DNA of 64,000 nt from Porodaedalea pini (lineage: Eukaryota > Basidiomycota > Agaricomycetes > Hymenochaetales > Hymenochaetaceae), in the NCBI GenBank assembly GCA_002794775.1, contig NBAY01000067.1, forward strand, positions 124,001 to 188,000, read 5' to 3'. The notes under the pieces are model-generated. The model worked only from the letters and a program-made list of their open reading frames with translations, was not told the origin of the DNA and did no database searches. This document shows, one piece after another, positions 1 through 10,677 of the stretch (positions within the stretch are counted from its first letter, which is position 1; each line of letters opens with the position of its first letter). A program made the translations under genes and the position numbers.

Positions 1-1003
1 ATTCCTCATATGAAAAAGTTAGGAAAAATGCTGAAAAAAATAAGTCAATTAGAAAAATATTCTGCTATCTTCTCCATGTGTATTATAAAATTAATTTCAG
101 TAGAAAATCAACCAATTGGAGTCCATTGAGAATTACTCTCACAATATGTAAATCACTGACCTGGCTCATGCCAGAGTATACATAGCACAACTCAGTATAA
201 GTGCATATAAGCTTTGGATGAGTTGGGAAGTAAAGGGAATGTGAAAAGGGCATGAACTGAACATAATGTGTCAGACTCCAAAGGTCTGGAGGCTCCCACT
301 GAGTCTCAGACTTAGACTCCTCATAATTGTAGTACAGCTACATGGTTGTGTTTCAGAGTTTGTGTCTTGGAATGTCAGACACTCAATACATCAGAGTCAA
401 GTCATGATGTATAGGAAGTCAGCAACATGTTAGAAGTAGTGAGAATACTCTAGCAGGCCTACACCTATAGCCTTTTATGAATATAATATAAGGTGTCCTA
501 ACATACTATCTATATTGCATAAAGAATATCCTTTCTATTTTAAATGAAGACATGAGAAGCAGGTATTATGCACTATGTCTCTCCATTGAAGGAGACTTAT
601 TCTATCTTCAAGTTCTCAGCAACCAATATTGTACTTAGTGAGGTTTTGTTGTAAACAAAATGTCATACAATAAAATTTCAGATTGCTTTCAAGCATGTGT
701 ATGTGAGATATATAGTTTTGCAATTGAAGAATCATGTGAACTAAGATGAAGAATTGTCCTAAGAGCTTAGACTGATGGCCAGCAAGGAACCTTGAATAGG
801 TATAGCTTTTAGAGTGAGAAATTGCATTAATTAAATCTGAAGAAACAAAAAAACTCAGATTAAGCAATGCCTAAAAAACTCAGATTGATGGCCAGCGGAG
901 TTCCCGGCGAAGCCGGGAACTCCAGGGCTGGTCTTAATATTGAACTGACGAAGGCCCTTTTGCCCACAGCCACCATCAGAAATGACTAATTCTGACTAAT
1001 TCT

Positions 1004-1037
1004 GACTAATTCTGACTAAAATTTGTCAGAATTAGTC
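1004..1037. repeat. perfect 13-base palindrome within TGACTAATTC repeats
   Basis: GACTAATTCTGAC at 1004-1016 is followed by an 8-base loop and its exact reverse complement at 1025-1037. It is preceded by three direct copies of the ten-base unit TGACTAATTC from 983 and followed by further ATTAGTCACT copies. It may be a transposon terminus. Confidence 0.75.
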
Positions 1038-1149
1038 ACTATTAGTCACTATTAATCAGCCTTCTCTCCGCCGCTTTTGCACCTGCACCCCCTCCCCAAA
1101 GCGGCAACTACAGCTGCAGATTACAAAACACCCTCAAAGTGGCATCTCA

Positions 1150-1214
1150 CAAATCACTCAAACCGGCAACTCTGCAAATCGCTCAAACCGGCAACTCTGC
1201 AGATCACTCAAAGC
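1150..1214. repeat. 25-base tandem repeat, about 2.5 copies
   Basis: Units start at 1150, 1175 and 1200. Each begins CA(A/G)ATC(A/G)CTCAAA; the first two continue into CCGGCAACTCTG. No coding potential is seen. Confidence 0.7.
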
Positions 1215-1909
1215 AGCAGCATACACACAACACTTTGAGCTCAAACAACCCATTTCTCACTTGAACAAAATCGGAAAAATCATTAAAAAATTAAATCTAA
1301 TTAGAAATTTAATGTGCCATCTTCCCCATGAGTATTGGTGCATAAATTGCCACATCACATCAACTAATTTGAGCTTTCTTGATGATGAAAAAATAGTTTG
1401 CATATATAAGACAGCACAGGACCTTTATGTTATATTAGGACTCACTCCAATGGATGTCCCAAGGAAAAATAAGATGATACATAAAACTGAGAACATAGGA
1501 GCATAACTTGCAGCCAGACTGAAGATTGCAGTGAAGTACAATGTAAGATTGAAAGCAGTACTCTGAGTGAGTAAGTCAGAGCCTCCAGAGAAAAAGTCAG
1601 CAAGGGAAATCTTTGTTTAAGCATTGAACTCCTACATGATCCTCATCCTACAGCACTGAGCATCATTCCAGAAAACATTGAGGAAGAGAGATCTACAATA
1701 TGGCTGTCTATAACTGTAGAAGTTGCAAGTTAAGCAGAAATATGCAGGAACAAAAGAAGAGATTGTACATATTAGTAATAAGCTTACTACACCTGTCCTT
1801 ACACATGGGCAACTGACATAATGTGACAACTAATATTGTATTTAGTGGGGCTTTAGTGTAATTAGAATTTCACAATAAAATTCAAGTTTCTTCCAGACAG
1901 ACTAAGATA

Positions 1910-2014
1910 ATACAGGTGGGTGTAAGTGAAGGCTAAGTCATGTGCACCAGTTTAGCTGGGAGTTGCTGCATAAAGCTTGCACGTGGCTCAGTCATCACTT
2001 ACACCCACCTGTAT
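1910..2014. repeat. 105-base hairpin with perfect 20-base inverted repeats
   Basis: The 20 bases at 1910-1929 are the exact reverse complement of 1995-2014, with a spacer of about 65 bases. Size and layout resemble a very small MITE-like foldback element. No convincing target-site duplication is visible at its edges. Confidence 0.65.
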
Positions 2015-2070
2015 ATTGTCTGTAGAACTCAGACAAAGCCAGAATAGATATGAGCACTGTGTTTAAACCT

Positions 2071-2414
2071 AAGTCCTGGCGAAGCCAGGACAGATCTAAG
2101 CATTGCATTTAAAAAACAAGTCCTGGCAAAGCCAGGATGGATCTAAGCATTGTGTTTGAAAAAACAAGTCTTGGTGAAGCCAGGATGGATCTAAGCATTG
2201 TGTTCAAAAAAACAAGTCTTGGCAAAAGCCAGAATGGATCTAAGCATTGTGTTTAAAAAAACAAGTCCTGGCAAAGCCAGGATGGATCTAAGCATTGCAT
2301 TTAAAAAACAAGTCCTGGCAAAGCCAGGATGGATCTGAGCATTGCATTTAAAAAACAAGTCCCGGCGAAGCCGGGATGGATCTAAGCACTACGTTTGAGG
2401 CGAAGCCGGGACTT
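2071..2414. repeat. 48-base tandem array of hairpin units, about 7 copies
   Basis: Each unit holds a short inverted repeat of the form TCCTGGC-(g/a)A-GCCAGGA, then GGATCTAAGCATTG and an A-rich linker ending AAAAAACAAG. The last unit has the variant CCCGGCGAAGCCGGG. The same CCCGGC-GAA-GCCGGG hairpin appears alone near 903-920. Copies differ mainly by C/T and G/A changes, which would suit RIP-like or methylation-driven mutation of a repeat. Confidence 0.85.
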
Positions 2415-2840
2415 CAGCTGGTACAAGTACATTTGCTATCGTCGGCTCACTGAGTGACTTATTAGTAAGCCGATCTCAAAGTGGTGAAGATATTAAAACA
2501 CACTCCTTTAAACTTGAAATTGCTTCGAAATGTGTCCACGTGTTATGCTTATGCAGACTAGAGGGACGTACATTTGTTGACCGTGACCGTGATCTCAATG
2601 GGATTCCCCGCAGTGGCATCTCGCTTGGAGTCCCGTAGTACCGGTGGAGCATGAGCATGTTGTCCTTGAACTTCCTGGACCTGATTGCCATCCATGCATT
2701 CCATCCAAATACGATTTATATCGTCACGTTCTACTGGAGACCTAGAGTCCATGAGTGATATAAAATAAGACTGCTCGTCATTATGGGCATAGGGCGAAGG
2801 CAGCAGTCCGCGTCTAGATTGAGTTGTGAATCAGAGTGCA

Positions 2841-4516
2841 TCAGCGAAATAAGACTTCTGGAGACACACACATTGGGTCTACTTCAAAATGCAGCTTTGA
2901 GAATATCAAGATTGAAAGGCGGGAAAAACCTTCCACAGAGTTCGAAGTAGGAATGAAGGTCTTCGTCGCCGAGTTTTGGTACGATAATGACTCCCATGTA
3001 CTATGCAGACTATACCGCAAGGAGACGGACAGTGCGCCGCTGTAAGAATGTAATTGTGGGTTCCTTGACATATCTTTGAATCTCTGCCAGAATAAGACAA
3101 CGGGATCATCATGTGTGTATCTCCCATCTTGAAATTGGAAAATTACATCGAACCGAAGGAACTGCTGAAGAAGGTGGAGGACAAAGACAAACAAGTGAGT
3201 GAAAGAGACAAAAAAAAATGCAAGAGTGGAGAAGCGCAATGACGAATGGTGAGATTTCTTACGAATCAGTGGAAGGGTCTTCTAGAACGTCTGCAATGAA
3301 GGACAGGATGTGCGGACGGCATGTTGTCATGTTTGACTTATTGATCTCTGTCATAGGTAGAACATTCGACAATTGTCGGAGTAGGTCGTCGACGCCACAC
3401 CTCTCTTCAAATCCCCGAATGATGTGAGGCTTAATTTCCCTGTCATCTGCCCTGCGTCGAATTGCGGATAGATCGTAATACCGACGGAGGCGTGGGTACA
3501 TGTTCAGTAATCTACAGGCACAGTTGAGGGCTTCTGTTTGAAGACGTAGGCGTGGTGAACTATGAGAAGGTTCAGAGAGAATGCCGGTGTCAAGATGTGG
3601 ACACGACCTACTCGATAGCTTGGACAACTAGCTCGGATTCTTCCAAAATGGTTTCCTCATTTGAAGGTCCGATATTTTGGCCGCCCCAAACATACAGTAA
3701 ACTTGATAGGCTGAGGCGAACTCGCACGTTCCAAAACTCTTCCTGCATGAAACGGTGCTCAACCATGCAGTCCTTGTGTTTGTGGTGCGTCGCAACATTG
3801 GTGCGGAGTATACTGTCGATAACACGGTGAACTTTTGCGATGTCGCTTATGCCTATTTCATGGTCGTGAATAGCATTTTTTATGTTTCTCTTCGTCATGA
3901 AATCGTTTATCTTCGACTCCAGGTACCTCCCGCCTGACTGGTGAAAGTACGAGTCGATTATCCGACCCGGACCAGGAAGGTCATCGCAAGTTTGGTTTGT
4001 TGACATGGTGGAGGTCAAAGTCCAATCCTCGTACGTTGAGACGGAATCTGTGATCACAGTTCCCCTGATAGTGTCCGCATCATCACTAGCTCTCAGAGCA
4101 CGAGATTCCTGGTAGTTCACCGCCAGCAGATCGGAAAGGGACGATGTGGAGGCAGAAGCTGTGTTCAAGGCATCCCGGGTCCTGTGACGAAGGCCGCACT
4201 TCTGCCGTGACTTCCTCTCAGCGAGAATCTGATTCACCTTCCGCTCGACGAATCGTCCACTTGGCTGGAAGAAGTATTTATCGAGTACGCGACCCGTCCC
4301 AGGGAGGTCGCTGCGTTGCATTGTCGACAGCGTGGTAATCGTGTGGTGGCAGCTGTCAATGGATTGCGTGTCGCCATCGACTCTGGCAGTACTGCGACCC
4401 TGTGAATCGGATTCTCCCGACCTAGAGGTCGGATTCAGGGCACGATCTGAAGGAGAAACAGAGGCTTGCTGTTTGGCCTTGTTCGCAAGTGTACGTTCTG
4501 CCAGAGCGCGGTGCAT
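2841..4516 (-). CDS. unrecognised protein with two DLPGxGR repeats
   Basis: I do not recognise this gene. The first exon reads from an ATG at 4516 for about 300 codons. It carries two copies of a motif of about 33 residues: D-L-P-G-T-G-R-V-L at about residue 70 and D-L-P-G-P-G-R-I-I at about residue 177. Each is followed by F/Y-x-x-S/G-G-R-(F/Y)-(V/L)-E-(R/S)-K-(V/I)-N. A donor GTAGGT lies just before the stop at about 3627. A second open exon (about 3365-3560) holds C-R-L-L-N-M-Y and a charged helix-rich stretch. More open sequence runs to a stop at 2841, with borders uncertain. The same twin motif occurs in the plus-strand gene at 10678-13121. No signal peptide or membrane segment is seen. 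The 3' end could lie further down, near 2560. Confidence 0.5.
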
Positions 4517-5936
4517 TGCTCATTAATAGTGGGGATATTGACAGAGATGAGAAGAAAGGGGTTTGAGGGCCAGGTGTAACTGTGGATTGCATTTATAGGA
4601 TGTAGCGGTCAGAAGCATCGAGGCTATAGCTCAGTTACAGAGCTGTGCACTTTGACAAGAAAGACATTTTGAACGCGATGCAAACGAGAAAGAAGCATAG
4701 GCGAAAATATGGCTTGGTTGGGATACTAGGAGACCAAGTAACAGATATATAGAGGAGTGCGATGAGGTCGGTATGCTGTTTATTCCGAAGCTGATGTGGC
4801 GCTGCGTGCCCTATGAGGATGCTTGACGCGATCATGGATCCGTAGATGAGCGTGGAAAAAAAAAGAGAATAATACTCAGGAGCACACTGCCTCACACAGC
4901 TGCAAGGCCAAGCAGAAATTTGGAACTCTGAGAGGCATTGCCAGTCTCGATGGAGAGAGTATAATGGCAAGTCGGGAAGCGCAAAGTGTTCTACTCAAAG
5001 TGTCACGTGTAGCCTCGAGAATCTCGTGACTGACACGTTCTGCAGCCTGTCCACGACGATGATGCGTGCTCCTTTATTCGTCCTGTGCCATGCAATTCTT
5101 TACCCTTGTTTTGTTACTGAGTCGTGAAGTACAGCTATAATCAACCAACCGCGCCGCAAGAGTTTTCCGAACAATTCTCTAAGCTCCAAATCCTTCGCTC
5201 GAGCGAGCATGCGATACGATGGACAGCGTTGCTATTACTTACTGACACTCTGGTAATGCATACCAACAACCAGCATGATGTGTCCGTCCGAATTTGCAAA
5301 TCATAGACCAGTGCTGCTGTCATTGTTGACGGGAGAGACGACAGAAGTTGGGTTTGCTCAAAGGGTACGTCGCGACTTGATTGTATCGACTCTGAACTCA
5401 ACGAAATACAACTGTTTTCAGACGCGCACGACATTCATGCGAATGAAAGACTCTGGTCTTAATCGCGGATGAAGCTCGAGTATGACAGGGAGAATTGTGT
5501 GCTTCGGAGTATGAGCATATTTCTGAGCTTGTGCGTGTCGTATCATTTGCTATCTGATCTCGTGTTCACGTTGTTCACTGGCAACCACGTCTCACAGCCG
5601 GCTCAGTGTCGCTCTCGATTAAAAGCGCGTGTGCAATATGAAGTCCTGCTGATTTCGGCGGTCATTTCGCACAATTACTAGGAATTACACAACACATCCG
5701 AAGTGACCCGGGCCGGCCTCGTGGCAGCCATGCACGAAGAAAACGCGGAAAACAGGCGTGATCCTCCTGGCGTCGGCGTGTCCTCCCGCCTGCCTTTTGT
5801 ACATGCATCCGCAGCACCCGTTCCTGCCCTGGGGCCTGTGCACAACGCTCATATCTAGGCCTCTCGCGTATCGCCCTCGTAATCGCTACCGTCTCTTGAA
5901 CTCGAGCAGAACATTTTGCTTCCGCGACCTGACGCG
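4517..5936. other. intergenic region, divergent promoters
   Basis: This 1.4-kb stretch separates the start codons of two divergent genes (4516 minus, 5937 plus). Only short unsupported open frames are present on either strand. I see no RNA gene or repeat in it. Confidence 0.4.
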
Positions 5937-8900
5937 ATGACAATGGACTCGTCAAGCTCGAACGAGCCGACGCTCTTACCGCAATATGGATTTGGAGCGA
6001 CGTACACGTTCGACGTGCTCGTCGAACACCATCACTTCTTGTACCGTGTGCACACGCCCAAGCACCACGGTACACTCTCTCGCCCTTCCTCTCCTTCCCC
6101 GCGTCCCGCATCTCCCTTCGCATCCCCTCATCGACCACCACTTACTAGATCCCCTTCAGCACTTTCTACATCAGTAGCATCGATTCGCAGCAACGATAGC
6201 GGGTCTTCAGATTACTTTGCGTTCGCACCCAGCTATCCAGGCGACGAAGACGACACAGCACCAGGCGACCCGTACTTCCTCTCACGTCGATTCAAGGACG
6301 ATCTCTCCTCGCCTGATACCGGACAGCGCCGGCGCACGCTCAGCACGCTGAGTACCCTCAGCGGCGGCTCGGGTACATATTCGTATATGGGGAGCGAAGA
6401 TGGGTCCGACGCGGAAAACGATCCTGCTTTGGTATGAAAAGAGGCGGTCTCTCACGCAGTGCGAGCCTGATGCTCGGGCATTCGCGAACTCGCTCCGACT
6501 CCCTGAGTGCCTCTCGCCCAGGCGCTAAGCGCTCGCAGTCTGCCGATATCCGTCAACGGCCTTCGCCGGCACCACAGAAGGCAGAGAGCACTGAAGGGGC
6601 GGGAATGACATATTCCGATCTCGTTCGGCATCTCGACTGGACGACGCGTGCGAGTTCGCCGTACGTGACAACGTCGTTTTCGTTCTTCTGGTGCCTCTGG
6701 GAAGCAGTGCGTCGCTACAAGTTCGGTGTGAAGCACGATGTCGAAATCGCTGTCATTGATGCGCGCAAGGTGCGCGGTCGCGCACGGACTGCACTTGAGG
6801 TTCTTCGTGGCGTCGAAGGAGAAAGGTACGTTCGTTCAGCTCCATTATCTAATTTCGAGATCTCTTCTATCCATACTCATACTACTCATACCTTTTGTTA
6901 CTTTGCTATTACAGACAGGACAAGGCATACTGGAAATGGTATCGTTTCGCGCTGGAGTCGCAGGATGTGCTCGTATTTGGCGCGATACCCGGCGATGCCA
7001 TCTACGCGTCCATCCCGCTTACGCAGATCATGCCCAAGCTGCCCTCTTATTTTTACGTTGACGACGTACCCAAGCCGATCGTAGACCCGCGAGAACCCGA
7101 TGCAGCCGTCGACCCGCGCTCGCCTACTGTGCAGATACAGAACCCAATCTTCCCGTCTACGCCAAGCAGACCGCACACGCCGCACCGGGAGCGAGAGCGC
7201 GAACGGACGTTTACCGCGCATCTCCTCACCACGCTCGCATGGGACGTCGGCACTACACTCAAGCCTCCACGCAAGTCGAAGGATGCATTAAGTCCGAGCC
7301 CAGGCAAGCCTATTCCACGGCATACTTCTCATGCAGAATTCTGCAAGGCGCTCTCAGCAGCGTTCGCAAAGCGCACTGAAGCAGATCAATTTCGCGATGC
7401 GACGACGGGCGCAGTTGGCCTTGCGGAGTTGCTTATAGAGCCTTGGTTCCGTGCGCGGTGTGCGGAGGGCGCGGCGTACCCTTTCAGGCACGATGACGAC
7501 GAAGAGTCGGGTGATGAGAAAGATGGAGATGCCGATAAGATGAACGACTCCGTGTGTCTCGGCCTTGCGGGCGATGGCTTGCGCGCTCGAGCATTCTCAC
7601 GATTCATCGATCCAAGACGCTCTATTCGCCGTTGATAAAGACAACGAGACGGAGGAGGAAGCCGCTCGGCGTGAAGCAGCTGCGATTCTTTCGGAGCTCG
7701 CCCTATCACTAGCGCGCTGGCCCGCAGGATGGTGGTACGCGGAGCATACAGGAACGGTAGAGGCGCTCGTCGGTGACGTCGTGAGCATGTGCGTCACGGA
7801 GGCAGCACGCGGCGTGCAGGGACGCATCGCGTGGGGCATCGCTCTCGAGGGCGAAAGAGAGCGGAAGAGAACACTGAGTGGGACGGGAAGTGTGAGGAGC
7901 CGTGTCGACAGTCTGAGCTTGAGTGGAAGTTTAAGTGGAAGCGGGAGGAGCGAGAGGAGAGGCAGGGAGGCGACGCGAGAGAGGTCGAGATCTAGATCGC
8001 CATTCGCAGCGTCGAGTATGAAGCACGTCCGGCGCGCTAGTGAGGGCTCTCCTTCGCCCAAGCCGTGGCCGTCAAGGGAGTCGCCGTATAAGCCCCGTGC
8101 TCGATCGCCGCTCGCCACCACGCCTGCGCTCGGTCCTGCTATTGTGATAAGACCGAAGTCTAAGCCCAAACCTGAAGCAGAATCTAAGTCGGAGGTAAAA
8201 GCCTCTCAGGAGCAAGAGACGGGGTCATCTTGGTCACCTTCAACACCTCCGCCCTCTCCGCCGCTCAAATTCTCGCTTTCTGAAGGAAATTTAAGAAGCG
8301 TGAGTCCCGTAAGGCGAAAGTCACCCCCACCCCCTCCACCGCGCTCGAGCAAGCGTCCACCGTCTCCTTCTCAATCCATTTCATCGTCCCTTGCTTCCCT
8401 CGATTCACCTTCGCCCTCTCCAAATTCCTCTCCGGCCGCATCGCTGAGTTCTTCCTCGTTGCTGAGACGGTCCGTGCACCGACGAGCGGAGTCCATTCCA
8501 GGAGGCTGGCCAGGAAGCGATGGTGCACTTGATGATCGCCCAGGGAGCCCGAACGGGCAGCAAGCGGGAGATAACAGAGCAGAAGAGGGTGATGTCTTCT
8601 GGGATCCCACTTTGCGGACACAGTCGAGAGCAAGACCCCTGTCTTGGGCCAGCTCAGGTATGGCGCTCTGCGCAGTCTCCTCTACCCCGAGTTCAATCGC
8701 AGGCTCGCGAAAGTCGAGTGCGGAGAGTCTACGGGGTACTGCGCAAGACTCGCCATCGTCCTCGCCTTCGTCTTCGATGTCGCGCCAGCGTTCCCGCACG
8801 CAGAGTGACGCACAGACGCGTGAAACGCTACTGACGGAGGTTGTACAGTCTGCGCTGGGTTTCGGCGCCGGAGTTGTAGCTGGAGCTTCGGGAGTGATCA

Positions 8901-10321
8901 ATTCTGGAAGTCCGTTGCGATTGGAGACGACTGCATCTTCGCCTCAGCTGGTGTATGGGTCAGACAGGCCGCTTGCTTCGGCACATCACTGTCGGCACTC
9001 GAGTCATGGACACGTACACCCGTTGGAGACAGAGCTGAGCCCTGTGCGCGAGGTTGAGCAGGAGGACGAGGTAGAGGCAGAGAAGGCGGGTCTTGGGGAG
9101 AGCGCCGAGAGTGTTGAAAGTGTGGGTGCCGTGTGTTGCGAAGGCAAAAATGAGGACGTAGAGGTCGTCGATACTGAAGCTGGTCCTATCGCCGCTGACG
9201 AGCTGGTATCGGAACCGGCACAGGCTAATACAGGCGGCTCTCCCTTCGAAGACAAAAATGAGTCGCAATCCTATGACCCCGTACTTCACGATACTTCTGA
9301 GAATGAGTCCATTGCGCTCGCACCGCCGGTCGATGCCATCCCAGTGGACGACCAGTCTGGAGAACAAGCAACCGTGTTACAGGGCTCTGGCATGAGCACG
9401 CCACGCTCCGAACGACAGCGCTCGCGCTCAGGGACTCTTGCATCCATTCCGGAGGAAGATTGGGCGGACTGGTCGCTTGTTGAAGCTCCAACGGCATCCG
9501 AGTACGAAGCTGAAGCTGAGTTACGGGCATCCGGATTAGAATCCAGAACTCTGGAGTCTGACATCCCCCTTCCGCCGTCACCACCTCTAGATCCCACAGA
9601 GTTCGACGACGACGTCCACATACCACTTCTCGGGGACACCGAGTGTTCCACAGAAATGAAGACAGGAGAAGATAAAGCTTCGTCAATAGGAAAGGTGGCT
9701 GCTCGGGTCCCGGAGATAACGCTATCCGTAGGCGACAGAAAAGATGCACCAGGCGCATCTAGTGATCAACCACTGGTGAAGAATTCTAAATCAGATAGCT
9801 CTCTGCCTCGCGTATCGACCTCCGAAACGTCGAAGGGAGACACGACTTCTACCCTCCGAGGTCCACTAGCCAGGACACGAGCGTTTCTGCGAACCTTCCT
9901 CGCTCTACCCGTGTTGAACCTCTTCCGCTCAGCAACGCCTCGAAGTGCGACATCAACGCCTTCACCTGTCTTCGAGGACATAGATCCAGCCGACACGCTT
10001 CTCAGGCTGTCTCCATTCTTCTCTTTCTTCCGCGTCCCGTTCCTGCGCTCCCGCTTTCTGCGTTGGCGAGGGCTGCAGCCTGCGCGGTCGATGTCATTGA
10101 TCCTCGCACCACCTCCCGCTTGGGACGCTCCCATCCTCGAATCCGAATCTGACGCGCCCGCATACGATGCGACAGCAGATGCAGATGATAGTTACTGGGA
10201 TGCACACACAACGAGCTGGGCGATGTCTTGCTTCGTATGTGGTGTCATGGCAACGCTTGCGCTTGCGTCTGTTCAGCAGCGATGCGAAATGCATATGATG
10301 GTCGGGAATCGCTTTCACTGA
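5937..10321 (+). CDS. large Ser/Pro-rich protein with one C-terminal membrane segment
   Basis: Start ATG is 5937 (or 5943); the stop is at 10321, giving about 1,300-1,400 residues. Residues 1-160 are Ser/Pro-rich. A more ordered region follows at about 6600-7050, with H-L-D-W, S-P-Y-V-T-T-S-F-S-F-F-W and, after a clear phase-2 intron (6826-6914), Y-W-K-W-Y-R-F and D-V-L-V-F-G-A-I-P. This recalls fungal domains of unknown function of the DUF7587 kind, but I am not sure. The rest is low-complexity, with RS-rich and SP-rich tracts, acidic stretches and D-W-A-D-W-S-L-V at about 9470. A single hydrophobic segment sits near the C terminus (about 10220-10270). Two junctions are unresolved: from donor 6432 (acceptor perhaps 6538), and about 7511-7616, where the reading frame changes without an obvious intron. 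Confidence 0.7.
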
Positions 10322-10677
10322 ATGTTGACTTTTCACGGCCCAAGTAATTATGTGTTTTTTTTCTTCCGTCCATTCTTTTTTATTAGCAGATGTTGTTTAT
10401 GTCGCACCAATGATTGTATACGATGTCGCATGTAGGTAACGATATTACGAAGCGGAACGAATGACTCTGTATTTCTTAGCTAGTTGCAAATGAATCGAAA
10501 GCTCTCTTCGTCCGAGACCGCGAGTCCACCCATCTGTATGTATCTGGCGATCATTGCCACCAACTACAACAGTGTTCTCACCATCACCGCCATGCGTTCC
10601 TGCGACATGCAGTATATAATGAGTGATTCGTCCAATCAACACGGTCAACACCCCTCTTCACGCTCACCAGTACAAAC
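10322..10677. promoter_or_regulatory. intergenic promoter with TATA-like element
   Basis: A TATATAATG element lies at about 10613-10621, roughly 60 bases upstream of the ATG at 10678. The rest of the 356-base gap shows a T-rich likely 3' end for the upstream gene and nothing else. Confidence 0.4.

Larger units (their letters stand above)
1..1910. repeat. two diverged direct copies of an AT-rich element
   Basis: Stretches 1-720 and about 1255-1905 align in the same order and orientation. Near 45-85 and near 1300-1340 both carry a block around 'atcttc(t/c)ccatg(t/a)gtatt'. Near 625-690 and near 1825-1890 both carry 'aatattgta(c/t)ttagtg(a/g)gg' followed by 'caataaaatt'. No long open frame is present. 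The copies are well diverged, so this looks like an old duplicated or twice-inserted non-coding transposon. The left edge is cut by the window. Confidence 0.55.

Noticed and set aside
2071..2414. Regularly spaced repeats that recall a CRISPR array
   Set aside because: The whole 48-base unit is repeated, with no unique spacers, and the genome is eukaryotic.
5916..5936. Earlier start at a TTG codon for the Ser/Pro-rich gene
   Set aside because: Fungal nuclear genes start at ATG; the first in-frame ATG is 5937.
5662..6141. 159-codon minus-strand frame across the start of the 5937 gene
   Set aside because: It is antisense to the N terminus, Arg-rich, and has no motif.
7597..8169. Long minus-strand open frame within the Ser/Pro-rich gene
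   Set aside because: It is the antisense shadow of a low-complexity RS-rich coding stretch.
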